From the NCBI GenBank assembly GCA_002343505.1, contig DDQZ01000094.1, forward strand, positions 2,295 through 66,294: DNA of 64,000 nt, in the 5' to 3' direction. A program made the position numbers and the translations under genes. Source of the DNA: Verrucomicrobiaceae bacterium UBA2429. GTDB taxonomy: Bacteria; Verrucomicrobiota; Verrucomicrobiia; Verrucomicrobiales; Verrucomicrobiaceae. Shown here one piece after another: positions 1 to 9,440 of the stretch (the first letter of the stretch is position 1; each line of letters starts with the position of its first letter). The notes under the pieces were generated by a model. It searched no databases, was not told where the DNA came from, and saw only the letters and a program-made list of their open reading frames with translations.

Positions 1-609
1 CTCGTCGTCGGCAACCCCTGCAACACCAACTGCCTCATCGCCATGAACAACGCCAAAGGCGTGCCCGCCGAGCGCTGGTTCGCCATGACGCGCCTCGATG
101 AAAACCGCGCCAAGAGCCAGCTCGCCGCCAAATCCGGCGCGCATCACAGCAGCATCACCAACATGACCATCTGGGGCAACCACAGCGCCACCCAGTATCC
201 CGACTTTTACAACGCCAAAATCGGCGGCAAGCCCGCCACCGAAGTCATCAGCGACCATGAATGGCTCCAGGGGGAGTTCATCGCCACCGTGCAGCAGCGC
301 GGCGCCGCCATCATCAAGGCGCGCGGCCTTTCCTCCGCCGCCTCCGCCGCCAACGCCGCCTGCGACACCGTTCACAGCCTCACCCGCCCGACAGCCGCGG
401 GCGACTGGACGAGCGTCGCCGTGTGCAGTGACGGCAGCTACGGCATCGAAAAGGGCCTCATGTTCTCCTTCCCCATCCGCACCGACGGCGCCCGTTGGGA
501 GGTCGTCCAGGGCGTGCCCGTCAACGACTTCAGCCAGGCGAAGATCAAGGCCACCGAGAACGAGCTCAAAGAGGAGCGCGACGCCGTGCGCGAACTCGGT
601 CTGATCTGA
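1..609 (+). CDS. mdh: Malate dehydrogenase, C-terminal part (5' end outside window)
   Basis: The frame is open from base 1, so the gene begins before the window; the ATG at 43 is internal. The visible 202 residues are the second half of a cytosolic-type NAD(P)-dependent malate dehydrogenase, which interconverts malate and oxaloacetate in the TCA cycle. Diagnostic segments are [10 protein letters not shown] at the end of the nucleotide-binding half, MTRLDENRA, the catalytic-His region [12 protein letters not shown], and the C-terminal substrate-domain stretch FSFPIRTDG. The reading frame is intact to its TGA. Family assignment is firm; cofactor preference cannot be read from this part. Confidence 0.93.
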   Translation, partial: LVVGNPCNTNCLIAMNNAKGVPAERWFAMTRLDENRAKSQLAAKSGAHHSSITNMTIWGNHSATQYPDFYNAKIGGKPATEVISDHEWLQGEFIATVQQRGAAIIKARGLSSAASAANAACDTVHSLTRPTAAGDWTSVAVCSDGSYGIEKGLMFSFPIRTDGARWEVVQGVPVNDFSQAKIKATENELKEERDAVRELGLI

Positions 610-741
610 CAGACCACTAGCTGTTCCCGGCCTTTCCCGGAGACGGCAGCCGGGGCGCGCAGGTCAAAAATGCGCGTCCCGCTTCATGACGAGTCATGCG
701 ACCGGGGTTGCCCGCGCCGCTCTGCCGCCTTATCCAGGCGC

Positions 742-2199
742 ATGAAATCCGCACCCCGTCTTGCTGCCGCTATTCTAGGCGCGGCCTGCCTCTCCGGACT
801 CCAGGCCGCGCCCAACATTTTGTTTGTCGTCGCCGACGACCTCAACTGCGCCATCGGCCCGTATGGTGACAAGTCCGCCGTCACCCCAAACCTCGACCGC
901 CTCGCCGCGCGCGGGCTGGTCTTTGAGCGCGCCTACTGCCAGCAGGCCGTCTGCAACCCTTCCCGCGCCTCCTTTCTCACCGGGTTGAGGCCGGCCACCA
1001 CCGGCGTGGATGACCTGAGGAAAAACTTCCGCGACACCGCCCCCGGCGGCAAAAAACTCGTCACCCTGCCCCAGCACTTCAAAAACCACGGCTGGTTCTG
1101 CCAGAACATCGGCAAGATGTTTCATAACATGGGCGACACCCAGGACCGCCAGTCCTGGTCCATGGATGAGACGATGCACACCGGCACCCACGCCGCCGAC
1201 ACTGTCTTCGCGAACACCCCTCTCAAGCCCGGCGATCCCGCGCCGGAATACAAGGCCCCCGTCACCGAGGCGCCAGACGCCCCTGACACCGCCTACCGCG
1301 ACGGCCAGATCGCGCGCCTCGCCGCCAGTGTCATCCGCGACCGCGCAGGCAGCGCGCAGCCCTTTTTCCTCGCCGTCGGATTCTGGCGTCCGCATCTGCC
1401 ATTCGTCGCGCCAAAGAAATACTGGGATCTTCACGACCCCGCCGCCCTGCCTTCAGCAGAGCCTCCCGCGCCTCCGCGGGACGCGCCCGCCATCGCCTTG
1501 CACGAGTCCCGCGAGATTCGCGGCTATGGCGGAGTTCCGAAAGACCGCCCGTTCACCGAGACCGAATCCCGCCACTACCGGCATGGTTATCACGCCTCCA
1601 TCAGCTTTCTCGACGCCCAGCTCGGCCTCATCCTGGACGCCCTTGAGCAGAGCGGCCAGGCGGACAAAACGATCGTCGTCTTCACCTCCGACCACGGCTT
1701 TCACACCGGCGAGCACGCGCTTTGGGGCAAGACCTCCAACTTCGAACTCGACGCCCGCGTGCCGCTCATCATCGCCGATCCCCGCCAGCCTGCCGGGCAT
1801 GGAAAAAAAACGCGGGCACTGGCCGAGCTGGTGGACCTTTACCCAACACTGGCCGGTCTCGCCGGCGTTGCGCAGGGTCTCCCCGGCAACCTCGAGGGTG
1901 CAAGCCTCGCCCCCGTCCTCGCCGACCCTGCGGCCAGCGTGAAGGACGCCGCCCACACCTGGCACCAGCATCCATTCTACGGGCCCGCCAGCGCGTGGCA
2001 GGCTTGGGGATGCTCCATGCGCACCCAGCGCTGGCGCTACACCGAATGGCGCTCCATTCAAAGCCGCGAAGTCATCGCCCACGAACTCTACGACCACGAC
2101 AGCGACCCCCTGGAGACCGTGAACCTCGCCTCCCAGCCCGCTCATGCCGCCCGCGTCAGCGAGTTCGCCGGGAAACTCGCCATCCAGTTCCCGCGCTGA
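742..2199 (+). CDS. Secreted sulfatase (iduronate-2-sulfatase-like)
   Basis: This 485-residue enzyme of the alkaline-phosphatase/sulfatase superfamily probably removes sulfate esters from polysaccharides outside the cytoplasm. The ATG at 742 is preferred over the one at 670 because it starts directly at a signal peptide (MKSAPRLAAAILGA, cleavage near residue 22). The mature protein opens with NILFVVADDL, whose two Asp bind Ca. Cys71 in CNPSR is the residue converted to formylglycine, and TSDHGFHTGEH carries later metal ligands. Acting on the Cys needs a formylglycine-generating enzyme encoded elsewhere. It converges with the beta-helix gene, with 9 bp between stops. The substrate is unknown; the iduronate-2-sulfatase resemblance is to the subfamily only. 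Confidence 0.9.
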   Translation: MKSAPRLAAAILGAACLSGLQAAPNILFVVADDLNCAIGPYGDKSAVTPNLDRLAARGLVFERAYCQQAVCNPSRASFLTGLRPATTGVDDLRKNFRDTAPGGKKLVTLPQHFKNHGWFCQNIGKMFHNMGDTQDRQSWSMDETMHTGTHAADTVFANTPLKPGDPAPEYKAPVTEAPDAPDTAYRDGQIARLAASVIRDRAGSAQPFFLAVGFWRPHLPFVAPKKYWDLHDPAALPSAEPPAPPRDAPAIALHESREIRGYGGVPKDRPFTETESRHYRHGYHASISFLDAQLGLILDALEQSGQADKTIVVFTSDHGFHTGEHALWGKTSNFELDARVPLIIADPRQPAGHGKKTRALAELVDLYPTLAGLAGVAQGLPGNLEGASLAPVLADPAASVKDAAHTWHQHPFYGPASAWQAWGCSMRTQRWRYTEWRSIQSREVIAHELYDHDSDPLETVNLASQPAHAARVSEFAGKLAIQFPR

Positions 2200-2208
2200 C
2201 CCCGTGGC

Positions 2209-3261
2209 TTAGCGCGGGTCTGTGCCGTGCTCGCCGCCTGTCTCCTCGACAGGGAGGCGCGGCTTGGATGCCAGCGGCCTGTCCTCTGCAAACCAGCGGT
2301 TGTTTTCAAAGCGGAAGGTCTCCGCCGCCACGCCCGGGCTCATGTTCACATCCTCGCGGATGTCCGCGCGGCGGAAGACGACGCGGTTGCCGCGCACGAT
2401 GCCCCCGCGGCAGGGCACGAAACCCTCGGCGCGCGTTTCCTGGAGGATGCGGAAGATCCAGCGGGCGGGATAAAGCACGGTGTTGTCCTCGAAGAGCGCG
2501 CCGTCCACGCCGACAAATGCGGCGGCGCACAGGCTGCCCTCGATGTGGTTTCCACGCACGGTGATGTCCTTGGCCTCATGTTTCGCTCCCTGCGGGCGGA
2601 AGAACGGCATGCCGGTCGAGCCGCCGATGTTCACCGGGCGCTCGCCGGCGTTTTCGAAGCGGCACTTCTCCACCACCACGCCCGAGCTGCCGCCCTTGAT
2701 CTGCACACCGGCGGTGGCGGTGAAGCCCTCCTTGCCGGTGAAACGGCACCCGCTGATGACCACAGCGTGGCAGCCGACGAGGTCCACTCCCTGCCCGCCC
2801 CAGCCGGTGATCACGCAGTCCTGGATCACGGCTCCCTCTAGGCCGGAGGCTTTGATGCCGTCGTGGTTGCCGCTGGGGCCGATGTCGCTCACCTGCACGC
2901 CCTCGATCCGGATGCCTTTGACCAGCGGCCTGCCGGCGCCTCCCTCGTCAAGGTTGATGCCGTTCACGCTCTGGCCGCGCACATGGATGAGGCGCAGCAC
3001 CAGCCCCGGGCAGGCGGAGAAATGCCAGCCGCCCCTGCCGCCCTCGAACACGGGCGGGCGCTCCTTGTCCAGCGCCTCCACGGTCAGATTCTCCACGCCG
3101 CTCACATGATGCCCGCCGGGATAAATGCCCGGCGCGATTTTGACCACGTCCCCGGATTTCAAGCCGGCCAGCACCGCGCGCAATTCCCGCTCATCCCGCG
3201 CCACATGCCCGGCGGCGGACAATGTCGAACCCAGCAGGACAAGAGAGAGAAAGCGCGTCAT
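2209..3261 (-). CDS. Secreted right-handed parallel beta-helix protein (PL6-like)
   Basis: The 350-residue protein has a signal peptide (MTRFLSLVLLGSTLSAAG) when started at 3261; another ATG six codons upstream adds only a short charged leader. The body is a run of coils typical of pectate-lyase-like or chondroitinase-B-like beta-helices: repeated short beta segments ending in small residues and Asn, such as VIQDCVITGWGGQGVDL, VISGCRFTG and VVVEKCRFEN. The N-terminus (LRAVLAGLKSGDVVKIAPG) is the usual cap. It is probably a polysaccharide lyase or carbohydrate-binding protein, fitting the neighbouring sulfatase. I could not identify catalytic residues, so lyase activity is an inference. Confidence 0.7.
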   Translation of the reverse strand: MTRFLSLVLLGSTLSAAGHVARDERELRAVLAGLKSGDVVKIAPGIYPGGHHVSGVENLTVEALDKERPPVFEGGRGGWHFSACPGLVLRLIHVRGQSVNGINLDEGGAGRPLVKGIRIEGVQVSDIGPSGNHDGIKASGLEGAVIQDCVITGWGGQGVDLVGCHAVVISGCRFTGKEGFTATAGVQIKGGSSGVVVEKCRFENAGERPVNIGGSTGMPFFRPQGAKHEAKDITVRGNHIEGSLCAAAFVGVDGALFEDNTVLYPARWIFRILQETRAEGFVPCRGGIVRGNRVVFRRADIREDVNMSPGVAAETFRFENNRWFAEDRPLASKPRLPVEETGGEHGTDPR

Positions 3262-3315
3262 GCCCTTCCAACGCGGCATCCCGGCGTTTCCTTGTCGGTT
3301 GCCGCCGGTTTGAGG

Positions 3316-5565
3316 TCATTTGCCGTCGTCCTGACCGGCGAACAATGGCAGCCGCACGGTGAAGGCGGTGCCTTTGCCAGTCGCGGACTCGACATGCACC
3401 GAGCCTCCGTGGAGTTCGACGCAGCGTTTGACGATGACGAGTCCGAGGCCGGTGCCGGGTGTTTCGCCGACGTTGCTGCAGCGGTGGAACGCCTCGAAAA
3501 GCCGGCCGCGCTCGTTTTCAGGGATTCCGATGCCGTGGTCCACGACCTGGAAGACGGCGTCGCCGCCCTCGCGGCGCGCGGTGAGCAGGACTTCGCCGCC
3601 CTCGGGGCTGTATTTCACGGCGTTGGTGATGAGGTTGCTGAAGATGTGGCGCAGCAGGGATTCGTCGGCGCGCGCTCCATCAAGCCCGCCCTCCGAGCGC
3701 CAGATGACGGGGCATTTTCGGTTCGTGGCGGAGAGGTTCTCGTCCACGATTTTGCCGGCGAGGATGTCCAGGTCGCACGGCGCGGTTTTGCAGCCGAGCT
3801 TGCCCGCCTCGACACGGCCAAGCACGAGCACCTGCTCCATGAGGCCGGCCATGTGGCGCGTTGAGGTGAAGATGTCGTTTTGCAGCTCCAGACGCTGATC
3901 GGGCGGCAGCCTGTCGTTGTAGTGGCGCATGAGTTCGATGGCGCTCATGATGATGCCCAGCGGCGTGCGGAACTCATGGCTGACCATGGTGACGAAGCGC
4001 GACTTCAAATCTCCCAGCTCGCGCTCCTGCGCCAGGGCGCGCGTGATCTCGGCCTGGGCTTTTTCAAGCTCCGCGGTGCGCTCGGCGACGCGCTTCTCCA
4101 GGAGGGCGGCGACCCTGGTTTTCACGCGGTTGGATTTGCGCAGCGCCGCGATCCACCCGCTGAACAGGGCGATGACGGCCAGCGTGCCGCCGCCCCACAA
4201 CCAAAGCTGGCGCGCGCGAACCACGGCGGAGACACCGAGGGACCTCGCGTCGGCGTCATCAAGCAGGCGCATCTGGCGCGGGCTGAGGGCGGTGGCGCGT
4301 TCGACGAGGCCGCGCACGAGCACGTCGTCATCCGGCTTGATCGTGTCGAAGGCGGGGCGGCCACCGGCGCGAAACGCGACGGGCATGCGCGCGCCGTCCG
4401 CCTCGATCATCAGGGTGCTGCGCCATTCTCCATTCTCCAGCGGCACTTGATGAAGGGTGACGAGCCGGCCGCGCGTCTCCACCCAGTCGGAGGTGCGCTC
4501 CCCGGCGGCGATTTCCGCCAGCGCGGCGGTGACGGGTTGCGGAGGTTCTTTGCGGCCCGTGAGGCGCAGGACGCACTCCACCAGATCGCAGCCTGGGGGC
4601 GTTGTTTCTCCGAATCTCGCATCATGCGAAAAACCGGTGATCTCCACCTCGTCGCCCGCGGCGGGAACTCTCTCCTGGACACGGGCGCCCGTCCTTTCCT
4701 CACCGCTCCACGGCTGCCTGAGGGCGGCGCGCAATGCGGTGCCATCGTCCCGGATGTGGATCGCGCCGTCGCTTGTGCGTCCGAGCACGATGCCGCGCAC
4801 GCGCGCAGCCCGGACGCCGGCATTCGCTTCGGAGGAAACCTGTGACGCGGGGATGGTCTCCGCTTCAAAAGGATCGTCCACGCCTGTCTCCAGCACCTCG
4901 AACTGGCTGATGCCCGGCACGAAGATGAGGCGGCCCAGGACAGGGGCGAAGGTGACCACGCCTGTGAGACGGAGACGGGCACCGTGGAGTTTATTAGGCG
5001 GCGCGCCCGCGCCCGGCAGCGACACAAAGCCGTCAAAAACGCCGCCATCCAGCACAAGCCGCAGCCGCAGGTCGGTTCCATCCAGACGCCAGCCGGCGAT
5101 GCGCGCCTGGCAGGAGAGCCACTGGTCCATCGCGGAATCCGAGAGCAGTTTCTCCAATGTGGCAGGCTCCGGCACGGGCAGGTCTCCGCTGCCGGTGATG
5201 ATGAACTCATCCGCCGAGACGCGCATTTGCCGGAGTCCTCCAAGCATGTTGACCATCGTCGAGCCTTCGACCTCGACCCGGTCTCCAAGCGCCGGCGGGG
5301 CGAGCCTTCGAGGATAGCGCACGGCGACGCATCTCCCGCCCTCATGCAGATAGAAGAAATTGAACATGCCGCTGACACTCACGACGACGCCTTTGACACG
5401 GACGGCGCGCGCCGTCTGCCCCGTCTGGCTGACGCCGCCGTCGAGCACCTGCGCGACAGTGGTCAACGGCGCCGGCTCCTGCCCATGCGCGGATGCTGCG
5501 ACCAGCAGGGCCGCGATGAGCCGCAGGAATGTCAGCGGGGAAGGTCTGGCTTTCGTGCTGCTCAT
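3316..5565 (-). CDS. Membrane sensor histidine kinase with long extracytoplasmic domain
   Basis: 749 residues: signal segment (1-29), a 420-residue extracytoplasmic part with two or more OB-fold-like units (for example ARAVRVKGVVVSVSG and ARLRLTGVVTF), one membrane helix at about 455-474, a coiled coil, then HisKA and HATPase_c. His530 in the H-box MVSHEFRTP is the phosphorylation site; the N-box is near 644-650, the G1 box DHGIG at 676 and GTGLGL at 704. There is no PAS domain. It is the last gene of a three-gene operon, 6 bp after the receiver gene, and shares its whole layout with the first gene, apart from the PAS. The stimulus is unknown. Confidence 0.9.
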   Translation of the reverse strand: MSSTKARPSPLTFLRLIAALLVAASAHGQEPAPLTTVAQVLDGGVSQTGQTARAVRVKGVVVSVSGMFNFFYLHEGGRCVAVRYPRRLAPPALGDRVEVEGSTMVNMLGGLRQMRVSADEFIITGSGDLPVPEPATLEKLLSDSAMDQWLSCQARIAGWRLDGTDLRLRLVLDGGVFDGFVSLPGAGAPPNKLHGARLRLTGVVTFAPVLGRLIFVPGISQFEVLETGVDDPFEAETIPASQVSSEANAGVRAARVRGIVLGRTSDGAIHIRDDGTALRAALRQPWSGEERTGARVQERVPAAGDEVEITGFSHDARFGETTPPGCDLVECVLRLTGRKEPPQPVTAALAEIAAGERTSDWVETRGRLVTLHQVPLENGEWRSTLMIEADGARMPVAFRAGGRPAFDTIKPDDDVLVRGLVERATALSPRQMRLLDDADARSLGVSAVVRARQLWLWGGGTLAVIALFSGWIAALRKSNRVKTRVAALLEKRVAERTAELEKAQAEITRALAQERELGDLKSRFVTMVSHEFRTPLGIIMSAIELMRHYNDRLPPDQRLELQNDIFTSTRHMAGLMEQVLVLGRVEAGKLGCKTAPCDLDILAGKIVDENLSATNRKCPVIWRSEGGLDGARADESLLRHIFSNLITNAVKYSPEGGEVLLTARREGGDAVFQVVDHGIGIPENERGRLFEAFHRCSNVGETPGTGLGLVIVKRCVELHGGSVHVESATGKGTAFTVRLPLFAGQDDGK

Positions 5566-5571
5566 GGCGGG

Positions 5572-5940
5572 CTAGGATTTCAAGTGTTCGTTCACGGTGG
5601 AGAGCAGGTCTTCGCGCGAGACTGGCTTGGTGAGGTAAGCATCGGCTCCGAGACCGAGGCCCTCGCTCACGTCGGACTTGTCGCCTTTGGCGGTGAGAAA
5701 GACGAAGGGCGTGCCGCGCAGCGTCTCGTCCTCATGCAGGGCTCGGAGCACGGCATGACCGTCCATCTCGGGCATCATGACATCGCACAAGATGAGATCA
5801 GGCCGCTCCCGGCGGGCGGTTTCGATGCCTTCGATGCCGTTGGCGGCTGTGAGGGCGGTGTGGCCTTCGAGCTGGAGCATGAGCGCCACATTGCGGCGCA
5901 TGGTGGCCTGGTCTTCGATGATGAGGATTTTTCGCGGCAT
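5572..5940 (-). CDS. Single-domain response regulator (receiver only)
   Basis: A 122-residue stand-alone receiver domain: acidic pocket near E9-D10, phospho-acceptor Asp53 in LCDVMMPEMD, Thr83 (FLTAK) and Lys105 (LTKP). The ATG at 5940 starts at MPRKILIIED; the frame stays open upstream but only through the tail of the preceding kinase gene. There is no output domain, so it must act by protein contact, as in CheY-type or phosphorelay proteins. It sits 7 bp after one kinase gene and 6 bp before another, which suggests both kinases feed the same regulator. Confidence 0.92.
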   Translation of the reverse strand: MPRKILIIEDQATMRRNVALMLQLEGHTALTAANGIEGIETARRERPDLILCDVMMPEMDGHAVLRALHEDETLRGTPFVFLTAKGDKSDVSEGLGLGADAYLTKPVSREDLLSTVNEHLKS

Positions 5941-5947
5941 GGGAGGA

Positions 5948-8650
5948 TCAGTTGAGGATGGGAATGCGGACGGTGAAAGTGCTGCCGAGGCCGGGTTCGC
6001 TGGCGACCTCGATGCTGCCGCCATGCAGCTCGACGCAGCGTTTGACGATGACCAGGCCGAGGCCGGTGCCGGGCGTGTCGCCGACATTGGAGCAGCGGTG
6101 GAAGGCCTCGAAGAGCCGCGCGCGGTCCTTCTCCGGGATGCCGATGCCGCGGTCGCTGACTTCGAAGACGGCCTGCGGCCCGCGGCAGCGCACCCGCAGG
6201 GTCACTTCGGATCCTTCGGGCGAGTATTTCACGGCGTTGGCGACGAGGTTGGAAAGGATGTGGCGGAGCAGGGACTCGTCCACATTTGAGGAAGCGGGCA
6301 CTGCCTCCGTGTCCAGCGTGACGCGGCATTTGCCGCTCGTGATGGACTGGGTCTCGTCAATGACGCGCTCCGCAAAGGCCGCCAGATCCAGGGGAGCGGG
6401 CTTGCAGGTGAGTTTGCCGGCCTCGGCGCGCCCGAGCAGCAGCACCTGCTCCATGAGGCCGCCCATGTGTTTGGTGCTGGACTGGATTTCCTGGAGCTGG
6501 CGTTTTTTTTCATCCTCAGGGAGGCGGTCGGAGTAGTGCTGCAGGAGTTCGACGGCGCTCATGATGATGCCCAGCGGCGTGCGGAACTCATGGCTGACCA
6601 TGGTGACGAAGCGCGACTTCAACTCGCCCAGCTCGCGCTCCTGCTCAAGCGCGCGCCGCAGCTCCGACTGCGCGCGCTGGAGCTCCCCGGTGCGCTCGTT
6701 GACGCGTTTTTCGAGGGTCTGGTTGATCTCCAGCATCGCCTGCTCGGCGCGCTTCATCTCCGTGATGTCGTGGTGGATCACGACGACCTCGGAGATTTCC
6801 CCGGCCTCGTTTTTCAGCGGATAAAGCAGCCCGCCGATCCAGCGCGTCTCCGGAGGGTCGCCGGGAACGGGAAAAGGTACCGGAGGCACCTGCACCACCT
6901 TGCCCTCAAAAGCCCTGCGGATGTGGTTCACCGCGCCGGACTCGATGAGATCGGGCGCCTGGAGCACGTTGAAGGCGAGGCCCTGCTCGTCGCTGAGGCG
7001 GAAGAGCCTCCGCCAGGCGTCATTGAAGAGCTTCGTCCGCCCGTCGGGCGCGAAGATTTGCACGCTCAGCGGGCTTTGCTCGAAAAGCAGCTTCCAGCGC
7101 CTCTCGCTGGCCTGCGCGGCATCTTTGGCGGTCTTGAGTTCGGCGGTCATCCGCGCCTGCCTGAGCTGGGTGCGCCGGAGCAGCAGCACCCAGCCGCCGA
7201 GAATGCCGAAGACTGCCAGGGCGATGCCGCCCCAGAGCCGGAGGCGGCGCGTGACGACTTCGAAAGACACGCCGAGAGACTCCACATCCGACGGCTTCAA
7301 TATCCACAACAGCCGCGGGCTGGTGGAGGTGGCGCGGTCCACGACCGCCTGAATGATGACATCATCCCCCTCGTTCAGGGTTTCGAAAGAATGCGGCGCG
7401 GCGCTCTGATGCACCGCCGTCATGCGCCGGCCTTCGGAGGCCAGGAGCAGGGTGGCTCGCCATTTGCCTTCCTTCTCGCGGGCGGCTTGCAGGCTCAGCA
7501 GCCGTGCGCGCACTTTCACCAGATCCGATGTGTGCCCGCCTGCGGCGATCCGGGCCAGCGTGGTCTCCACCGGCTCGATGTTTTCACGATGCCCCGTCAC
7601 GCGCACGCTGGCGCTGGCCAGGTCGAAAGGCTCGTACCTTTCCGTGGTGAACTGGTGTCCCGAGACTTCCAGCTCGTCGCCAATTTTCAAAGCAGGCAGG
7701 GGGCCGCAGTCGGCATACGCGATGCCCGGCGGATTGCCCGGCCGCGCCCAGGGTTGCTGGAGGCTGACGCACAGGGACGCGTCTTCGCCCCGGATGTAAA
7801 GCACCGTCCTCTCCTGCCCCACGAGCACGCCTTTCGTGCTCACAGGCTCCCCCTTGGGCGCGCGTCCGGCGGCTATTTCGGAGGCCGGGTGGAAGGGCGC
7901 GCCGAAGGGGCTGTCCCTGCCCGGTTTGACCAATTCCACAAAGGCGGGGCCGGGCACGATCATGTCCGCTCCGCGGAAATTGATCGCCAACCCCGTGGCC
8001 AGGCCGGTGAAGCGCAGACGCGCGCCGAAGAGATTTTTGGGGAATGCCGCCAGGTCGGGGCTGCGCACACTCACGGTCGTCCAGGTACGGTCGTCACCCG
8101 CGGCATAAGTCATCGCGCTGGCTTGCAGCATCCAGGCATGAACCACCGCTTCGAAAGTCACCCAGCGCGCCTCGTCGCGGTAAGCCAGGAAGGTCTCGAG
8201 TGAGACTTCCTCCGGCTCCGGAACCGCGCCCCTGCCAACGACGCGGGCATGACAGCGGACCATGCCGAGGAATTTCGCGTTGTAATCGGTTTGATCCACG
8301 ACTTCACCCGCCGCTTCGATGACATCCCCCGGCTGCATGGGGGGGAGCGGGACGCCCCTTCCGGCAACCTCGGGTGAAGCTGAAGCCGGGTCGCCGGCGA
8401 GGACAGCCGCGGCGCCGCTGCCGTCATGAAGAATCAGCGTGCGGGATTCCATGATCGTGATGAGTGCCCCCCTCAACCGAACCCTGCGGTCCAGTCCCGT
8501 CTTCCGCGCGTTCAGGTCCTTGATCGTCACCAGAGGCGCGGCAAAAATGTCATCCGGCATGGTCTGGGCGGAGGCTGCGGAGGCCGTCACAATCAGCAGC
8601 AGTGCCCGCAGGCATTGCTGTCCCCAAATGAGCTGGCGGATTTTTTTCAT
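5948..8650 (-). CDS. Membrane sensor histidine kinase with PAS domain
   Basis: 900 residues when started at 8650, where a signal peptide follows (MKKIRQLIWG...ASAASAQ); an ATG eight codons upstream is possible. The layout is an extracytoplasmic domain to about 465 with the OB-like units seen in the kinase at 3316-5565, a membrane helix at about 472-491, a short coiled coil, PAS at about 517-640 (LLFEQSPLSVQIFAPDGRTK), a second coiled coil, HisKA with His687 in MVSHEFRTP, and HATPase_c ending GTGLGLVIVKR. It heads the operon kinase-receiver-kinase. The near-identical catalytic halves point to duplication, with PAS gained or lost once. Confidence 0.9.
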   Translation of the reverse strand: MKKIRQLIWGQQCLRALLLIVTASAASAQTMPDDIFAAPLVTIKDLNARKTGLDRRVRLRGALITIMESRTLILHDGSGAAAVLAGDPASASPEVAGRGVPLPPMQPGDVIEAAGEVVDQTDYNAKFLGMVRCHARVVGRGAVPEPEEVSLETFLAYRDEARWVTFEAVVHAWMLQASAMTYAAGDDRTWTTVSVRSPDLAAFPKNLFGARLRFTGLATGLAINFRGADMIVPGPAFVELVKPGRDSPFGAPFHPASEIAAGRAPKGEPVSTKGVLVGQERTVLYIRGEDASLCVSLQQPWARPGNPPGIAYADCGPLPALKIGDELEVSGHQFTTERYEPFDLASASVRVTGHRENIEPVETTLARIAAGGHTSDLVKVRARLLSLQAAREKEGKWRATLLLASEGRRMTAVHQSAAPHSFETLNEGDDVIIQAVVDRATSTSPRLLWILKPSDVESLGVSFEVVTRRLRLWGGIALAVFGILGGWVLLLRRTQLRQARMTAELKTAKDAAQASERRWKLLFEQSPLSVQIFAPDGRTKLFNDAWRRLFRLSDEQGLAFNVLQAPDLIESGAVNHIRRAFEGKVVQVPPVPFPVPGDPPETRWIGGLLYPLKNEAGEISEVVVIHHDITEMKRAEQAMLEINQTLEKRVNERTGELQRAQSELRRALEQERELGELKSRFVTMVSHEFRTPLGIIMSAVELLQHYSDRLPEDEKKRQLQEIQSSTKHMGGLMEQVLLLGRAEAGKLTCKPAPLDLAAFAERVIDETQSITSGKCRVTLDTEAVPASSNVDESLLRHILSNLVANAVKYSPEGSEVTLRVRCRGPQAVFEVSDRGIGIPEKDRARLFEAFHRCSNVGDTPGTGLGLVIVKRCVELHGGSIEVASEPGLGSTFTVRIPILN

Positions 8651-8684
8651 CAATTTCCAGCCCGAACCTAGCACGGAACCGCGC

Positions 8685-8718
8685 GCGGTGGCATCCGACT
8701 AAAGTCGGATGCCACCGC
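8685..8718. repeat. Perfect 16-bp palindrome, AA loop, CTAAAG centre
   Basis: The arms 8685-8700 and 8703-8718 are exact inverse complements around the two bases AA (core GGCATCCGACT-AA-AGTCGGATGCC). It lies between divergent genes, 34 bp from the kinase start, so it is not a terminator for either. It may be a member of a dispersed intergenic repeat family, since a shorter palindrome with the same CTAAAG centre occurs at 25214-25227. An operator role is the alternative. Confidence 0.8.
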
Positions 8719-8786
8719 CTTTGCATTCCAGCCGGGGCGGGCTTAGCATCCGCAGCCGCACCCCTGACCAACGCGGCCGCCTCCGC

Positions 8787-9347
8787 GTGACCTTCGCCAC
8801 CCAGATCACCATCTTCCGCATTTTGCTGATTCCAGTCTTCGTCGGCACGGCGGTCTATTACGGGCAGAGCGTGGCTGCGGGCGCTCCGAACGAATCCCTG
8901 CGCGCCTGGACCATCGCCGTCTTCGCCCTCGCCGCCGTGAGCGACGCGGTGGACGGCTATGTGGCCCGCCATTACAACCAGCGCAGCCGCCTTGGCGCCA
9001 TTCTTGATCCCCTGGCTGACAAACTGCTGCTGCTCTCCGCCATTGCGACCTTGAGCTTCACCGGCTGGCGCCAGCAGTTTCCCCTGTGGTTCCCCACGCT
9101 GGTCATCTTCCGCGATCTGGCCAGCATCGGCGGCGCTTTCCTCATCCAGCATCTGGCCGGGAGCTGCCACATCCAGCCGCACTGGACGGGAAAAGTGGCC
9201 ACCTTCGCCCAGATCGCCGCCGTGCTCTGGCTGATGCTGGATTTTCCGTTCCTGCTCTGGCCGACCGTGGTGGCTGGAGTGTTCACCGCGCTTTCCGGCT
9301 TCATCAACCTGGCCTCCGGCATCCGCCAGGTACGCCATGTGGGGTGA
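8787..9347 (+). CDS. CDP-alcohol phosphatidyltransferase (PgsA-like)
   Basis: A 186-residue integral membrane enzyme with the signature DG-x2-AR-x8-G-x3-D-x3-D, seen as DAVDGYVARHYNQRSRLG followed by AILDPLADK. The family transfers an alcohol (usually glycerol-3-phosphate) to CDP-diacylglycerol, releasing CMP, to make phospholipid head groups. Length and hydrophobic pattern match phosphatidylglycerophosphate synthase. I chose the GTG at 8787, which gives the usual N-terminus (VTFATQITIFRILLIPV); the ATG at 8709 lies inside the palindrome and adds a non-hydrophobic leader of 26 residues. The alcohol acceptor cannot be fixed from sequence alone. Confidence 0.85.
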   Translation: MTFATQITIFRILLIPVFVGTAVYYGQSVAAGAPNESLRAWTIAVFALAAVSDAVDGYVARHYNQRSRLGAILDPLADKLLLLSAIATLSFTGWRQQFPLWFPTLVIFRDLASIGGAFLIQHLAGSCHIQPHWTGKVATFAQIAAVLWLMLDFPFLLWPTVVAGVFTALSGFINLASGIRQVRHVG

Positions 9348-9440
9348 ACCGCGCCCGGATGCGGCATTGACAGGAGCTTGAAAGAGCGCACGGAGGGGAA
9401 AACCGCGCGCGCACTCGCGCCCCCCCCCTTTTTCCCATCC

